From: Pseudescherichia sp031979925
GTDB lineage: Bacteria > Pseudomonadota > Gammaproteobacteria > Enterobacterales > Enterobacteriaceae
Length of the DNA: 64,000 nt
NCBI RefSeq assembly: GCF_031979925.1
Contig: NZ_DALZFB010000011.1
Location: 74,079-138,078 of the forward strand
Direction of reading: 5' to 3'
The notes beneath the pieces are model-generated. The model did no database searches. It was not told the DNA's origin and worked only from the letters and a program-made list of their open reading frames with translations. Position numbers and translations under genes: made by a program. Position 1 is the first letter of the stretch; every line of letters begins with the position of its first letter. Positions 28,667 to 37,693 of this stretch are shown one piece after another.

Positions 28667-28680
28667 TTGATATTGGTCAA
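28667..28680. promoter_or_regulatory. FNR-like site upstream of fnr
   Basis: TTGATATTGGTCAA has one perfect half of the FNR consensus TTGAT-N4-ATCAA and one mismatch in the other half. It lies 20-33 bases upstream of the fnr ATG and fits the known negative autoregulation of fnr. Confidence 0.6.
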
Positions 28681-28841
28681 TTTTAACATCTTTTTGCTGA
28701 CCACGTAAGCCTGGTTAAACGTCAAACAGCGATTATTGGAACCATTGGAAAATCAATAAGTTTAACTCATTGAAATTCCTTAGTTTGATTATGGGTTTAT
28801 CGAATAATCGCCAGTAAAAAGGCACAAAACGGCCTCTTTTT

Positions 28842-29357
28842 TCACAGTAAAAGATAACCCTCATGACGCAAAAGCCACTCTTTGCGCTGCACGCCACCGG
28901 CGTAGCCGGTCAGAGTACCGTTCCGCCCGATGACCCGATGGCAGGGGACGACGATGCTTACTGGATTAGAGCCATTTGCTGCGCCGACCGCCCGTGCTGC
29001 ACCGGCCCGCCCCAGTAGATCAGCCAGCTGACCGTAGTGGATAACCTGGCCGCAGGGGATCTCACGCAGCGCTTTCCATACCTCGCGCTGAAAAGGGGTG
29101 CCCGCCGTTTCGGTGGGCAGGTCATCTATCACGCTAAGGTTGCCAGCAAAGTAGTCGTGGAGTTTATCGCTTAACCCGCCGGGGTTGGTTGTCGCTACCC
29201 GGCGGTAGCCTGGCTTACGGTAGTGAACGTTGAGCAGCAGTTCCATACGGTCGGCGTGCTCTTCCCACTCGACGGCGCGCAGGCGATACTGTTCATCGCA
29301 GATCACCCACAAAGGGCCAAGAGGCGTGTCAATTTTATCTTCCAGCAGGGTTAACAT
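28842..29357 (-). CDS. ogt: Methylated-DNA-protein cysteine methyltransferase Ogt
   Basis: This 171-residue suicide repair enzyme removes methyl or larger alkyl groups from O6-guanine and O4-thymine. The acceptor cysteine is C139 in the signature VVPCHRVIGRNG, and the helix-turn-helix segment precedes it (GQLADLLGRAGAARAVG). The length equals E. coli Ogt, the constitutive enzyme; it lacks the N-terminal regulatory half of Ada. Confidence 0.95.
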   Translation of the reverse strand: MLTLLEDKIDTPLGPLWVICDEQYRLRAVEWEEHADRMELLLNVHYRKPGYRRVATTNPGGLSDKLHDYFAGNLSVIDDLPTETAGTPFQREVWKALREIPCGQVIHYGQLADLLGRAGAARAVGAANGSNPVSIVVPCHRVIGRNGTLTGYAGGVQRKEWLLRHEGYLLL

Positions 29358-29767
29358 GAGGGATCCTGAACATGCAGCGTGGCAATATAGGATATTATCT
29401 TACCGATTTTGGCGCAAAAAAATAGAGCCTGCCGACATCCGCCAGACTCTACAGTACACACAGCAGTGCATCCCTACCTTATTTTAACGCAACGATTCCT
29501 TATGCGGGTTTATTTTAGTATAGACATCTTTAATGCTAATTCCAGTAAAAATTGGTAATGAATTTGTCAACGATTTAAGTTAAACCATTTTGTTTACTGT
29601 AATTGTGGTATTAGTTAAGGAGAGGTTAATGTACTTAAACCCGAGTACATTATGCTGATTAAGTCTCCTTTCAGGAATGTTCAGGAAATTAATCAACATC
29701 GTTGAGACCTGTCGCGCAGGTGGCTATAGTAGCGCCTGTGCTGTCAAACGTTACACGAGGAGCGAGC
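29358..29767. promoter_or_regulatory. ogt-smrA intergenic region
   Basis: This 410-base gap is AT-rich and contains the divergent promoters. A short reading frame, ATG at 29629 with nine codons, follows a good ribosome site (TAAGGAGAGGTTA). It overlaps an inverted repeat, ATGTACT at 29629-29635 and AGTACAT at 29644-29650. This could be a small leader, but nothing downstream shows an attenuator. I see no other gene. Confidence 0.4.
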
Positions 29768-30331
29768 ATGAACCTTGACGACAAATCGCTATTTCTTGAC
29801 GCCATGGAGGATGTCCAACCCCTGAAACGCTGTGCCGACGTACACTGGCAACCCAGCCGTAATACGCGCACGCCGCCGCGTATCGATCTGTTGCAGCAGG
29901 AAAATTTTCTGACGACGGATTTTCTTGAGGTCGTGCCGCTGGCAATGCCGCTGGAGTTTCGTCGCGAAGGGTTACAGAGCGGGGTGCTGGATAAGCTACG
30001 CCTCGGCAAGTACAGCCAGCAGGCCAGCCTGAACCTGCTGAAGCAGCCGGTAGAGCAGTGCCGCCAAATGCTATTTAGTTTCCTGCATCAGGCAAGGCAG
30101 GACAATCTGCGCAATTTACTTATTATTCATGGCAAAGGACGCGATGATAAATCGCACGCTAATATTGTGCGTAGCTATCTTGCCCGATGGCTACCTGAGT
30201 TTGAGGATGTGCAAGCATTTTGTCAGGCGCTGCCGCATCATGGGGGAAGCGGGGCCTGTTATATTGCGCTGCGCAAATCTGCCCAGGCGAAACAGGATAA
30301 TTGGGAACGGCATGCTAAACGCAGTCGTTAA
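29768..30331 (+). CDS. smrA: Smr-domain DNA endonuclease SmrA
   Basis: This 187-residue protein has a C-terminal Smr (MutS2-related) domain, with the conserved LIIHGKGRDD and LPHHGGSGACYIAL motifs. E. coli SmrA (YdaL) nicks DNA in vitro; the in vivo role is unclear. The ATG at 29768 after GGAGCGAGC gives the E. coli start; 22 codons upstream are open but dissimilar. In E. coli the abg genes lie between ogt and smrA; they are absent here. Confidence 0.93.
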   Translation: MNLDDKSLFLDAMEDVQPLKRCADVHWQPSRNTRTPPRIDLLQQENFLTTDFLEVVPLAMPLEFRREGLQSGVLDKLRLGKYSQQASLNLLKQPVEQCRQMLFSFLHQARQDNLRNLLIIHGKGRDDKSHANIVRSYLARWLPEFEDVQAFCQALPHHGGSGACYIALRKSAQAKQDNWERHAKRSR

Positions 30332-30528
30332 GCTCTGGTAAATATTATTGTAGCTGCTTTTAATTATATTTACGTCCGGTAAAAAGCAAGCGATTTAATT
30401 AATTACGCGGCTTAACTAATGCAAGTATATTATATTTTGGGCACTCGTCAGGCGGCAAAAATTAGCGAAATTTAGCGGAGAGGGGAAGAGTGCCCGCTTC
30501 AGAGCGAAACGGGCAGGGGGATGCAGAA

Positions 30529-31041
30529 TTAGCGTTTTGCTTCAGTATGTGGCTGCGCCGAACGTGACAGGAACTGTTCAGTCACGTCAGGGAGGTGGGT
30601 CTGGCACCAGTCGGCCATCGCAATCTCCTGCTCACGGATCTGAGCAAAAATTGCCGCGCCTTCATGGTCACCAGCCAGCTCGGCTGCGCTGATCAGCGAG
30701 GTGTAGCAGGCAATTTCAAAGTGCTCGAAGACGTAGCCGCTGATTGCGCCCTTAACAACTTCATCAGGGGTCATCATGCCGCCAATGGCCTGACCCATCG
30801 CAGAGAGTTTACCCATTGCATCTTTCAGCGTTGAGGTAGAGATGTTGTTGCGGGCCAGAACCTGATCAACCAATTTCTGCTGCTGACGCGTCTCTTCAAT
30901 ATGCTGTACGATACGCGCACGCAAATCGGGGTAGTGCTCCAGACGGCCTGCCATCTTCTCCAGCATGGACTCGGCCTGTTTCTCCATCGCATGAGCGTCG
31001 CGTAACCAGTCATGATAGTGTTCGGTATAGTTAGTCGCCAT
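30529..31041 (-). CDS. YciE-like DUF892 ferritin-fold stress protein
   Basis: This 170-residue protein belongs to the DUF892 (YciE/YciF) family, a ferritin-like four-helix bundle. Residues such as EHYHDWLRDAHAMEKQAESM and GYVFEHFEIACYTSLISAAE carry the Glu/His pairs that bind two metals. In E. coli yciGFE is induced in stationary phase and osmotic stress under RpoS. This copy seems closest to YciE. It is in a group with a GH15 glycosidase and an SDR dehydrogenase on the same strand, so a general stress role is likely. The start follows GAGGAG. Confidence 0.88.
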   Translation of the reverse strand: MATNYTEHYHDWLRDAHAMEKQAESMLEKMAGRLEHYPDLRARIVQHIEETRQQQKLVDQVLARNNISTSTLKDAMGKLSAMGQAIGGMMTPDEVVKGAISGYVFEHFEIACYTSLISAAELAGDHEGAAIFAQIREQEIAMADWCQTHLPDVTEQFLSRSAQPHTEAKR

Positions 31042-31140
31042 CGTTAATCACTCCTCGTAAGATCTAATAATTTATTGCTCTCTTCAGTGGATTTAACAGA
31101 GCACTTACGCTCTGAAGTATAGAAGCCTTGGGTGATTTCG

Positions 31141-32976
31141 TCAGACGTGCCACTGTTTTTCGCCGTCGCGAAAGCGTGATAATGCGTCGGCAGCGCAGAT
31201 CAGAGAAAGATGGCTCAGCCCCTGCGGGACATTGCCGCGCCACTCGCCGGTGCGCACGTCAAACATCTCGTTAAAGTTCTCGACGTTGCCTTTGTCGCAC
31301 AGGCTGTCGAGAATGGTATCCATGAACTCTGAAGCCTTAGCTGTGTCACCCAGCCGCGCCCAAGCCTCAACCAGCCAGAACGAGCAGGCCACAAAAGTGC
31401 TCTCCTCTTTCTCGACTTCGCTGTAGCGATAGAGCATCGGTGAATGGTGTCCCAGCTCTTCATACATGGCGTTATAGGTCGATTTCATTCGATCCGGGTC
31501 AACTTTCTTGCCGTAGTACCACGTCAGGCACATGGCAGCGTCCAGATGGTCGCAACCCGCATAGAAAGTGTAGGCCTGCTTCTCTTCCGACCAGCAGTGG
31601 GTTTCAATCCAGTCGCTGATCCGGTCTCGCTCCCGGGACCAGCGGTTAACCCAGGTTTTTTCAATATGACCGTCTTCTGCCAGCCGGACGGCAATGTCCA
31701 GCGTTACCCAACACGCCATTTTGGAATGGGTGTAGTGACGCCGTTCGGGCAGCTCCCAGATACCGCAGTCGTCCTGGCGCCAGGTATCCGCACACTCATT
31801 TGCCAGCGAGGCCAGCAGACGGGCGGTGGTAAGATCCAGAATATGTCCGGCGTGAACAAACAGCAGGGCAGTATCCAGCATATCGCCATACATACTGAGC
31901 TGCTGCTGACTCTGGGCGTTATTACCCACGCGTACCGGTTTGGACCCTTTATAGCCATCAAGCGGCAAATAGGTTTCATTTGGCACCACGTCGCCATCGA
32001 GGGTATAGCAGGCTCGCAGCTTGCCCTCATGACGCACGATGGTATGGGTTAGCCACGAGAAAGCAGCTTTACACTCCTCAAGCGCGCCGATAAAAGCAAA
32101 GGCACGAATAATCAGGCAGGCATCGCGGATCCAGGCATAGCGGTAGTCATAGTTCTTCTCGCCGCCGATACCCTCAGGAAGTGAGGTAGTCGGGGCCGCG
32201 GCCAGCGCGCCGGTAGGGGAGTAGAGGAGAAACTTCAGTGCCAGCGCCGAGCGAACAACGTGCTGCTTATGTACGCCTTCATAACTCAAATTCTCTGCCC
32301 ATGACGCCCAGTTTTTGTCACTAACGTCGATACGCTCGTCAATTCTCTCCAGCGGCGGCACCGCCAGCGGCTCCTTATCGCTAACCAGCAGGGCCACCAG
32401 CGAACGTGAGCCTGCTTTAACGGTAAAGGTGCCTTCGATCACCTTGTCATCAACAAGGGTGATCTCAATATCAGACGTAGTGCGCAGCATGGCCATCAGA
32501 TCGCCCACGTGAACAATCTGACCTTTACCTGAATCACTTATCCAGGAGGAGCGCGTGTAGGCGGCAGTGCCGGGCACAAAGACCAGCTTTAGCTTCACCT
32601 CGCCCTCTAAACCCTCTATCCGTCGGGCCAGCTCACACCAGGGCAGACGACCCGCGTTATTACTATTAAGGGACTCGGTAAATCTGACTTTACCCGTTTT
32701 AGTGGTATAGCAGGTCTCCAGCACGTTGCTGTTTTCCCGGTACTGGCGCTGCATGCAGTAGTCATCGATCGGTTCGATCTGAAAATAACCCCCGAATTGC
32801 GCATCGAGAATGCGATCGAACAGCGGCGGCGAGTCCATGTTCGGCGCGCACCACCAGTCGATGGCACCATCAGGTGCAATCAACGCTACCGAACGACCAT
32901 CGCCAATGGCGGCATAGTCGCCAAGGCCGGCATAGCCATCGATACGCTCGGTTCGGGGTAAAGGTTGATTCTTCAT
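31141..32976 (-). CDS. Glycoside hydrolase family 15 protein
   Basis: This 611-residue protein has an N-terminal beta-sandwich domain (residues 10-220) and a C-terminal (alpha/alpha)6 barrel with GH15 motifs NYDYRYAWIRDACLIIRAF and, near the end, EESTFVACSFWLVEAWA carrying the catalytic glutamates. Members act as glucoamylases, glucodextranases or trehalases; enterobacterial ones are uncharacterised to my knowledge. There is no signal peptide, so it acts in the cytoplasm, perhaps on trehalose or glycogen-like oligomers. The ATG at 32974-32976 is preferred over a TTG one codon earlier. It lies 50 bases behind the SDR gene, probably in one operon. Confidence 0.85.
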   Translation of the reverse strand: MKNQPLPRTERIDGYAGLGDYAAIGDGRSVALIAPDGAIDWWCAPNMDSPPLFDRILDAQFGGYFQIEPIDDYCMQRQYRENSNVLETCYTTKTGKVRFTESLNSNNAGRLPWCELARRIEGLEGEVKLKLVFVPGTAAYTRSSWISDSGKGQIVHVGDLMAMLRTTSDIEITLVDDKVIEGTFTVKAGSRSLVALLVSDKEPLAVPPLERIDERIDVSDKNWASWAENLSYEGVHKQHVVRSALALKFLLYSPTGALAAAPTTSLPEGIGGEKNYDYRYAWIRDACLIIRAFAFIGALEECKAAFSWLTHTIVRHEGKLRACYTLDGDVVPNETYLPLDGYKGSKPVRVGNNAQSQQQLSMYGDMLDTALLFVHAGHILDLTTARLLASLANECADTWRQDDCGIWELPERRHYTHSKMACWVTLDIAVRLAEDGHIEKTWVNRWSRERDRISDWIETHCWSEEKQAYTFYAGCDHLDAAMCLTWYYGKKVDPDRMKSTYNAMYEELGHHSPMLYRYSEVEKEESTFVACSFWLVEAWARLGDTAKASEFMDTILDSLCDKGNVENFNEMFDVRTGEWRGNVPQGLSHLSLICAADALSRFRDGEKQWHV

Positions 32977-33003
32977 CAATGCTTATCCTGCAAAAATCGA
33001 TAA

Positions 33004-33023
33004 GGCAGGCAGGGCCTGCCTGC
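33004..33023. repeat. Small palindrome between SDR and GH15 genes
   Basis: GGCAGGCAGGGCCTGCCTGC is a near-perfect inverted repeat directly after the SDR stop. There is no T-run, so it is unlikely to end transcription fully; it may shape processing of the shared mRNA. Confidence 0.5.
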
Positions 33024-33026
33024 GTG

Positions 33027-33911
33027 TTACACGGTACCGGTGCCGCCGTCGGAGCACCAAACCTGGCCAGACGAGAAGGAGCTTTCATCAGAGGCAAACA
33101 GGACATAGAGCGGGGCGATCTCGACAGGCTGTCCCGGACGGGCAAGCGGAGCCGTCTCACCGAAAGCTTTCACTTTCTCCTGCGGCTGTCCGCCACACAC
33201 CTGCAGCGGCGTCCAGTATGGGCCTGGGGCAACGGCGTTAACGCGGATCCCCTTCGGACCCAGCTGTTTAGCGAGCGCTTTAGTAAAGGCCACGTTACAA
33301 GCTTTGGTCTGGGCATAGTCCAGCAGGATATCGCTCGGCTGGAAGGCCTGAACGGAAGAGGTATTGATGATTACCGCGCCCTCTTTCAGATGCGGCACGG
33401 CTGCTTTAGTGATCCAGAATGGCGCATAGACGTTGGTTTTGAAGGTCTCATCGAAAGCTTCGGTGGTCAGCGTCTCAATAGATTCACAGAACTGCTGGTG
33501 ACCGGCGTTGTTAACCAGAATATCCAACCCGCCAAGCTTGTTGATGGCCTCGACCACCAGCTGCTGACAGAAGGTTTCTGAGCGAATATCACCGGGCAGG
33601 GCGACAGCATTGCGGCCTTCGGCCTTAATTAAGGCAATCACCGCTTCAGCGTCTGACTCCTCTTCTGGCAGGTAGTTAATAGCGACGTCTGCGCCTTCAC
33701 GGGCATAAGCAATCGCTACAGCGCGACCAATACCGGAGTCGCCGCCAGTAATAAGCGCTTTTTTCCCTGCCAGGCGGCCTGAACCGGTATAGCTGGTTTC
33801 ACCATGATCGGGGATCGGCTTCATTTCTGACGCAAGCCCCGGCACTTTTTGAGTTTGCTCTACAAAAGGAGGGCGTGGATAGTGTGGCAGGTTGTTATCT
33901 TGTGTCGTCAT
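33027..33911 (-). CDS. Short-chain dehydrogenase (YghA/general-stress type)
   Basis: This 294-residue SDR has an N-terminal extension of about 45 residues (PPFVEQTQKVPGLASEMKP) typical of the stress-linked YghA/YdaD branch. The cofactor motif is TGGDSGIGRAVAIAYA and the catalytic Tyr-x3-Lys is DYAQTKACN. It probably uses NADP(H). It is the first gene of the SDR-GH15 unit. The family members in Bacillus and enterics are induced by general stress; the substrate is unknown. Confidence 0.87.
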   Translation of the reverse strand: MTTQDNNLPHYPRPPFVEQTQKVPGLASEMKPIPDHGETSYTGSGRLAGKKALITGGDSGIGRAVAIAYAREGADVAINYLPEEESDAEAVIALIKAEGRNAVALPGDIRSETFCQQLVVEAINKLGGLDILVNNAGHQQFCESIETLTTEAFDETFKTNVYAPFWITKAAVPHLKEGAVIINTSSVQAFQPSDILLDYAQTKACNVAFTKALAKQLGPKGIRVNAVAPGPYWTPLQVCGGQPQEKVKAFGETAPLARPGQPVEIAPLYVLFASDESSFSSGQVWCSDGGTGTV

Positions 33912-34340
33912 AATTATCCGTCTCGTTTGAATGAACCAGTAATAACCGTAGACAGCAATACGCCGATTCGCTATTTTTTTTAAAATTTATGCTGATACTT
34001 TAAAAACTTTACCTGGTACGTTATTTTTACGTTGAAATTATGCTACCCGATTGAAATATGACTATTTAGCGTAACTTTCTGGTATTCAGTAAAGCTTGTG
34101 CTAAATAAACTGCGGGAAAGTGCAAATCATACGAAAGTACTGTTAACGTCTTGCAGTAAATGGTTCAGAATGCTCCTGGTTACAAGGTTATAGCCCTTAA
34201 TTCTTAGGGTCGGCTTGTGTCTGCCTGACGGTAAGCTAAACTGAAAATTCCGCCGGTGAGTTTAAGATGAATCTTAAGCTCCGCTGACGAGATTGGCTGC
34301 AAAGGTTACATTATGCATCACGTTTATAAGGAGATTTAGG
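33912..34340. promoter_or_regulatory. Divergent intergenic region upstream of the SDR gene
   Basis: This 429-base AT-rich gap separates the SDR-GH15 unit from the small gene at 34341. It should contain both promoters. I see no gene and no clear operator; short inverted repeat CCTTAATTCTTAGGG near 34194-34208 is the only structure. Confidence 0.4.
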
Positions 34341-34580
34341 ATGAGCAAAGAGCCCGTATTTCCTGCGTTTCCAGTCATTGGCTGGCAGGTAGGCCCGGTG
34401 GAGGATCATAACGGTGTAGTGGTTCAGTTCGGCTTCAGCGCCTCTCCGCATGCTGCGGGAGCCAGCACCTTTGATTCACAGTTCTTCCAGCTGTCACCAG
34501 AAATGGTAAAAAGTCTGATTTACGATCTGCAGCGCAGTCTGCGTCAGTGTGAAAGTCCCGTAGCGGAAAAAGTTGCCTAA
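34341..34580 (+). CDS. BssS-like small protein
   Basis: The 79-residue product has the pattern P-VIGW-VGPVEDHNGVVVQFGF followed by FFQLSPEMVKSLIYDLQRSL. This resembles the biofilm regulator BssS, where HPLVGWDIS and a C-terminal helix of similar spacing occur. Identity is modest, so the paralogy is an inference. The ATG follows AAGGAGATTTAGG, a strong ribosome site; the longer open frame from 34293 has none. There is no signal peptide or membrane helix. Confidence 0.65.
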   Translation: MSKEPVFPAFPVIGWQVGPVEDHNGVVVQFGFSASPHAAGASTFDSQFFQLSPEMVKSLIYDLQRSLRQCESPVAEKVA

Positions 34581-34738
34581 GCCTGCGCCACTTTCCAGCC
34601 GCAGTAGCGTGTATTTCTCTTGCTGCTGCGGAAACCCCCGCCCGATCGTCTCTACTATTTAATAAAAATAGTTGCGGCCGCGTTTTCATTGCTAATCTTG
34701 ATTTAACGCAGTAGCCATGAGTGGTCGTAGGTGCAAAC

Positions 34739-35170
34739 ATGAATTTTGTATATTTCAAGGCTGAATATCCCAATTATCCGGGATCCCATTCAGTTAATCT
34801 GGTATTGAAAGCATTAAAGCTGCTTCGCGATGGCGAAATTATTGCCAGTGTGGATGATTTAAAAATAACCAGCCTGCCGTTTTATTTTTTCATCACGGCA
34901 TCTACTGGCTTTCGTAAAATTGAATACTCCGTTAATGCGCCGCCGATGCGCAGAATACGTTACTCGTGTGGCTATTTACCGAGCGGAAAATATATCGTTA
35001 ATACCCCTGATGGCGAGACACAGCTTGCGTTTAATGCATTAACGGGGCTGTGGCAAGGGCTACAGCAGGGTGCAAGGCCTATCGATAACCGTGAGTTTGT
35101 TGAGCGGGGCTTTGCGCTTATTCGACCGGCACGGGGTAGAGGCGGAAACCGTGCTTCATTGCAGCCGTAG
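34739..35170 (+). CDS. Hypothetical protein, 143 residues
   Basis: I do not recognise this protein. It is soluble, starts MNFVYFKAEYPNY, and is basic at its C-terminus (RPARGRGGNR). The ATG at 34739 after GTAGGTGCAAAC is more likely than the GTG at 34721. Composition is somewhat more AT-rich than housekeeping genes nearby. It lies between the BssS-like gene and a 45-residue ORF, all on the plus strand, in the accessory block. Confidence 0.6.
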   Translation: MNFVYFKAEYPNYPGSHSVNLVLKALKLLRDGEIIASVDDLKITSLPFYFFITASTGFRKIEYSVNAPPMRRIRYSCGYLPSGKYIVNTPDGETQLAFNALTGLWQGLQQGARPIDNREFVERGFALIRPARGRGGNRASLQP

Positions 35171-35234
35171 ATTCTGTTACCCGGATGATGAATCGTTGAC
35201 TAAACTTCAGATGTGGTAATAACAGGAGACCATA

Positions 35235-35372
35235 ATGACGGACAAATACGCTTCCCCCTTGAAAGCTGAAGAGACCAAGCCGGTTAAGGACAACCCTGCC
35301 AAGCAGGGCGAGCTTCCCCGCAAACGGGATGACAGTGAGGACGATCATAAGGATCCGTTCAAAGCCAGCTAG
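35235..35372 (+). CDS. Small hydrophilic protein, 45 residues
   Basis: A 46-codon frame starts at ATG 35235 after AACAGGAGACCATA, a strong ribosome site, and ends at TAG 35370-35372. The product is very charged (MTDKYASPLKAEETKPVKDN at its start, then alternating Lys/Arg and Asp/Glu), with no hydrophobic core, so it is probably disordered. Small hydrophilic proteins of this sort are often stress induced (compare YciG, CsbD). No family name can be given. Confidence 0.65.
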   Translation: MTDKYASPLKAEETKPVKDNPAKQGELPRKRDDSEDDHKDPFKAS

Positions 35373-35530
35373 CTTCACGCCCAACGCCTGCACCAAAGCC
35401 TTTTCGCTGCCGCTGTGATCGTCGTCAGTATTCACGATTAACGGGCAGCGAAATCGGCTCTCTGTATTACGATTACATGATAAAACCAACGAAAAGATGA
35501 TGGCCGTTCAGACGGATAAGAGGGCGGTGA

Positions 35531-37693
35531 ATGTTTAAACCGTTAAGCTGGCGTAATATCCCTACCGCAAAAACACTATCGGTAATGATCTTTATTGCTG
35601 GCATTGGATTGATTGTTTCCGTGGTGGCGCTGCTCTATCTCTCCCTGCACCTGGTCAGCAGTAAAACGAATGAAATAGATGAACACCGCTCGGCGCTGTC
35701 GGTGCAGGGGGCAATACAGACGTCGGTTAATCGCGTCTGGTCGCTGGTGATTGATAACGCCGTCTGGGATGACGCGGTTCGTGAGGTTTATCGCCCGCAG
35801 CTTAATACCGCGTGGCTCTATAACACCTGGGGCGCGGGATATAAGATTAATAACCTCTATGACGGCACTTTTATCCTTGATGAGCGCTATTCTGTCCTGT
35901 GGGGCGCGTTTCGCAGCGAACCCTTTAATGAGCACAACCTCGATTTTTTTGGCGCAGGCTTTAGGGCGCTTATTAATCAGCATCTCCATGCTCTACCCGG
36001 AGAGCAAAATATCTACGCCGGGATCACCCGCACCCGCCACGGCGTCGCTTTTATTGGTATTGGCCTGATCCGGCCCGTCGTTGGCTCGCCGCCAGCGGAG
36101 GGCAATATGCGCCGCTACCTCGTCATCACCCGCCATATTGACACCCAGAACCTTAAAGCGTTGGGGGATACCTTCCAGATTGATAATCTGCGCTTTAGCC
36201 TCAACAGAACCAATGACTCCAGCGTACCGCTGAAAAGTTCGGCGGGCGATCTGCTGGGCTACCTGAGCTGGGAGCCGCAGCTTCCCGGTGTTAAAGCGGC
36301 CCACGCGGCGGCATGGGAGATCCGCCAGATTACTGCTCTCGTCGCCAGCCTGATATTGCTGTTCATCATGCTGAGCAGCGCCGGTCTCTATAAGCTGGCC
36401 AAGGGGGAGAAGCTGGCCCGCAGCACTGCAATGACCGACTGGTTAAGCCGCCTGCCGAACCGTCGGGCGCTGCTGGCGCAACTGGAAGCGCTGAGTCTTG
36501 AGGATCCCAACGAAGCTATCTGCGTGGTGTTTATCGATCTCGACGGTTTCAAAGACGTCAACGATATTTACGGGCACAACGTGGGGGATCGTCTGATTGT
36601 CGAGATTGCCAAAAGTCTGCGCGATAAGGTGCCGCCCAGCGGCATGCTGGCGCGGATGGGCGGGGATGAGTTTGCCATGATGATCGGTGGCAGCCAGGCC
36701 AGCGAGATGGCCAGCCGCTTTGCAGAGCAGGTGCTGGCCGGACTGAATCTGCCGGTTCGCCTTGGCGAACGCACAATCTATATCGGGGCCAGCATTGGTA
36801 TCGCCAGCGGCACGCTGCTGGAGTGCACGAGTACGGAGCTATTCCGGCGGGCAGATATCGCGATGTACCACTCGAAAATGAACGGTAAAGGGCAGGTTAC
36901 CCACTACGATGCGGAGTTGAACAGCGCTCGTGAACGCCAGCTTACCATCGAAAACGAGATCCGCAGTGGCCTGATGCGTAACGAATTTGACGTCTGGTAT
37001 CAACCGATTGTTGATGCCCGCAGCCAGCAGATGGCGGGCGTTGAGGCGCTGGTGCGCTGGCCCGGTCGTCCCGCGGGGGCCTTGCCGCCGGATAATTTTA
37101 TTCCCATAGCTGAGAGCAGCGGCCTTATCCACGCCCTCGGGCAATTCGTTCTGCGTCGCGCCTGTATGGACCTGCAACCCTTTAGCGATCTCAAACTGTC
37201 GGTGAATATCTCTCCGGCGCAGTTTCGCGATCCTGAATTTGAAAATAAGGTAGCGGGGGTTCTACGGGATAGCCATTTTCCGGCGCAACGCCTGCAGCTC
37301 GAGGTGACTGAGACCTACGTTCTGGAGAATCCCGAGCGCGCCTGTGCGGCGATCCGAAACCTGAAAGCGCTGGGCACCGCTATCGCGCTGGACGATTTTG
37401 GCACCGGCTACTCCAGCATTGGCTATCTCCGTCGCTTTAATTTCGACACCATCAAAATCGATAAATCGCTGGCCGGGCTGGTAGATAATGACGAGCAGGC
37501 GGCGGCGCTGGTGGGCGGTACGATCCGTATTGCCAGCGCGCTGGGTATGGCGGTGATTGCTGAAGGGGTCGAGAACGAAAAGCAGATGAAGCTTCTGCGC
37601 CTCGCCGGTTGCGATCGGCTTCAGGGGTTCTTCTTTAGCGCGCCGATGCCGATTGACGCGCTACGGCAGCACCGTCAGCGCCGCCAGGGTTAA
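35531..37693 (+). CDS. CHASE4-GGDEF-EAL membrane cyclic-di-GMP enzyme
   Basis: The 720-residue protein has a membrane helix at 17-40, a periplasmic CHASE4-type sensor (VIDNAVWDDAVREVY at 73-87), a second helix at 267-287, then GGDEF and EAL domains. GGDEF is intact (377-381), as is the FIDLDGFKDVND metal loop; the RxxD inhibitory site upstream of it is absent. The EAL domain has EAL at 505-507 and DDFGTG at 621-626, so both synthesis and breakdown of c-di-GMP are possible. It is a single gene, convergent with ydgD at a distance of zero bases. It probably tunes motility or biofilm in response to an unknown periplasmic signal. Confidence 0.9.
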   Translation: MFKPLSWRNIPTAKTLSVMIFIAGIGLIVSVVALLYLSLHLVSSKTNEIDEHRSALSVQGAIQTSVNRVWSLVIDNAVWDDAVREVYRPQLNTAWLYNTWGAGYKINNLYDGTFILDERYSVLWGAFRSEPFNEHNLDFFGAGFRALINQHLHALPGEQNIYAGITRTRHGVAFIGIGLIRPVVGSPPAEGNMRRYLVITRHIDTQNLKALGDTFQIDNLRFSLNRTNDSSVPLKSSAGDLLGYLSWEPQLPGVKAAHAAAWEIRQITALVASLILLFIMLSSAGLYKLAKGEKLARSTAMTDWLSRLPNRRALLAQLEALSLEDPNEAICVVFIDLDGFKDVNDIYGHNVGDRLIVEIAKSLRDKVPPSGMLARMGGDEFAMMIGGSQASEMASRFAEQVLAGLNLPVRLGERTIYIGASIGIASGTLLECTSTELFRRADIAMYHSKMNGKGQVTHYDAELNSARERQLTIENEIRSGLMRNEFDVWYQPIVDARSQQMAGVEALVRWPGRPAGALPPDNFIPIAESSGLIHALGQFVLRRACMDLQPFSDLKLSVNISPAQFRDPEFENKVAGVLRDSHFPAQRLQLEVTETYVLENPERACAAIRNLKALGTAIALDDFGTGYSSIGYLRRFNFDTIKIDKSLAGLVDNDEQAAALVGGTIRIASALGMAVIAEGVENEKQMKLLRLAGCDRLQGFFFSAPMPIDALRQHRQRRQG

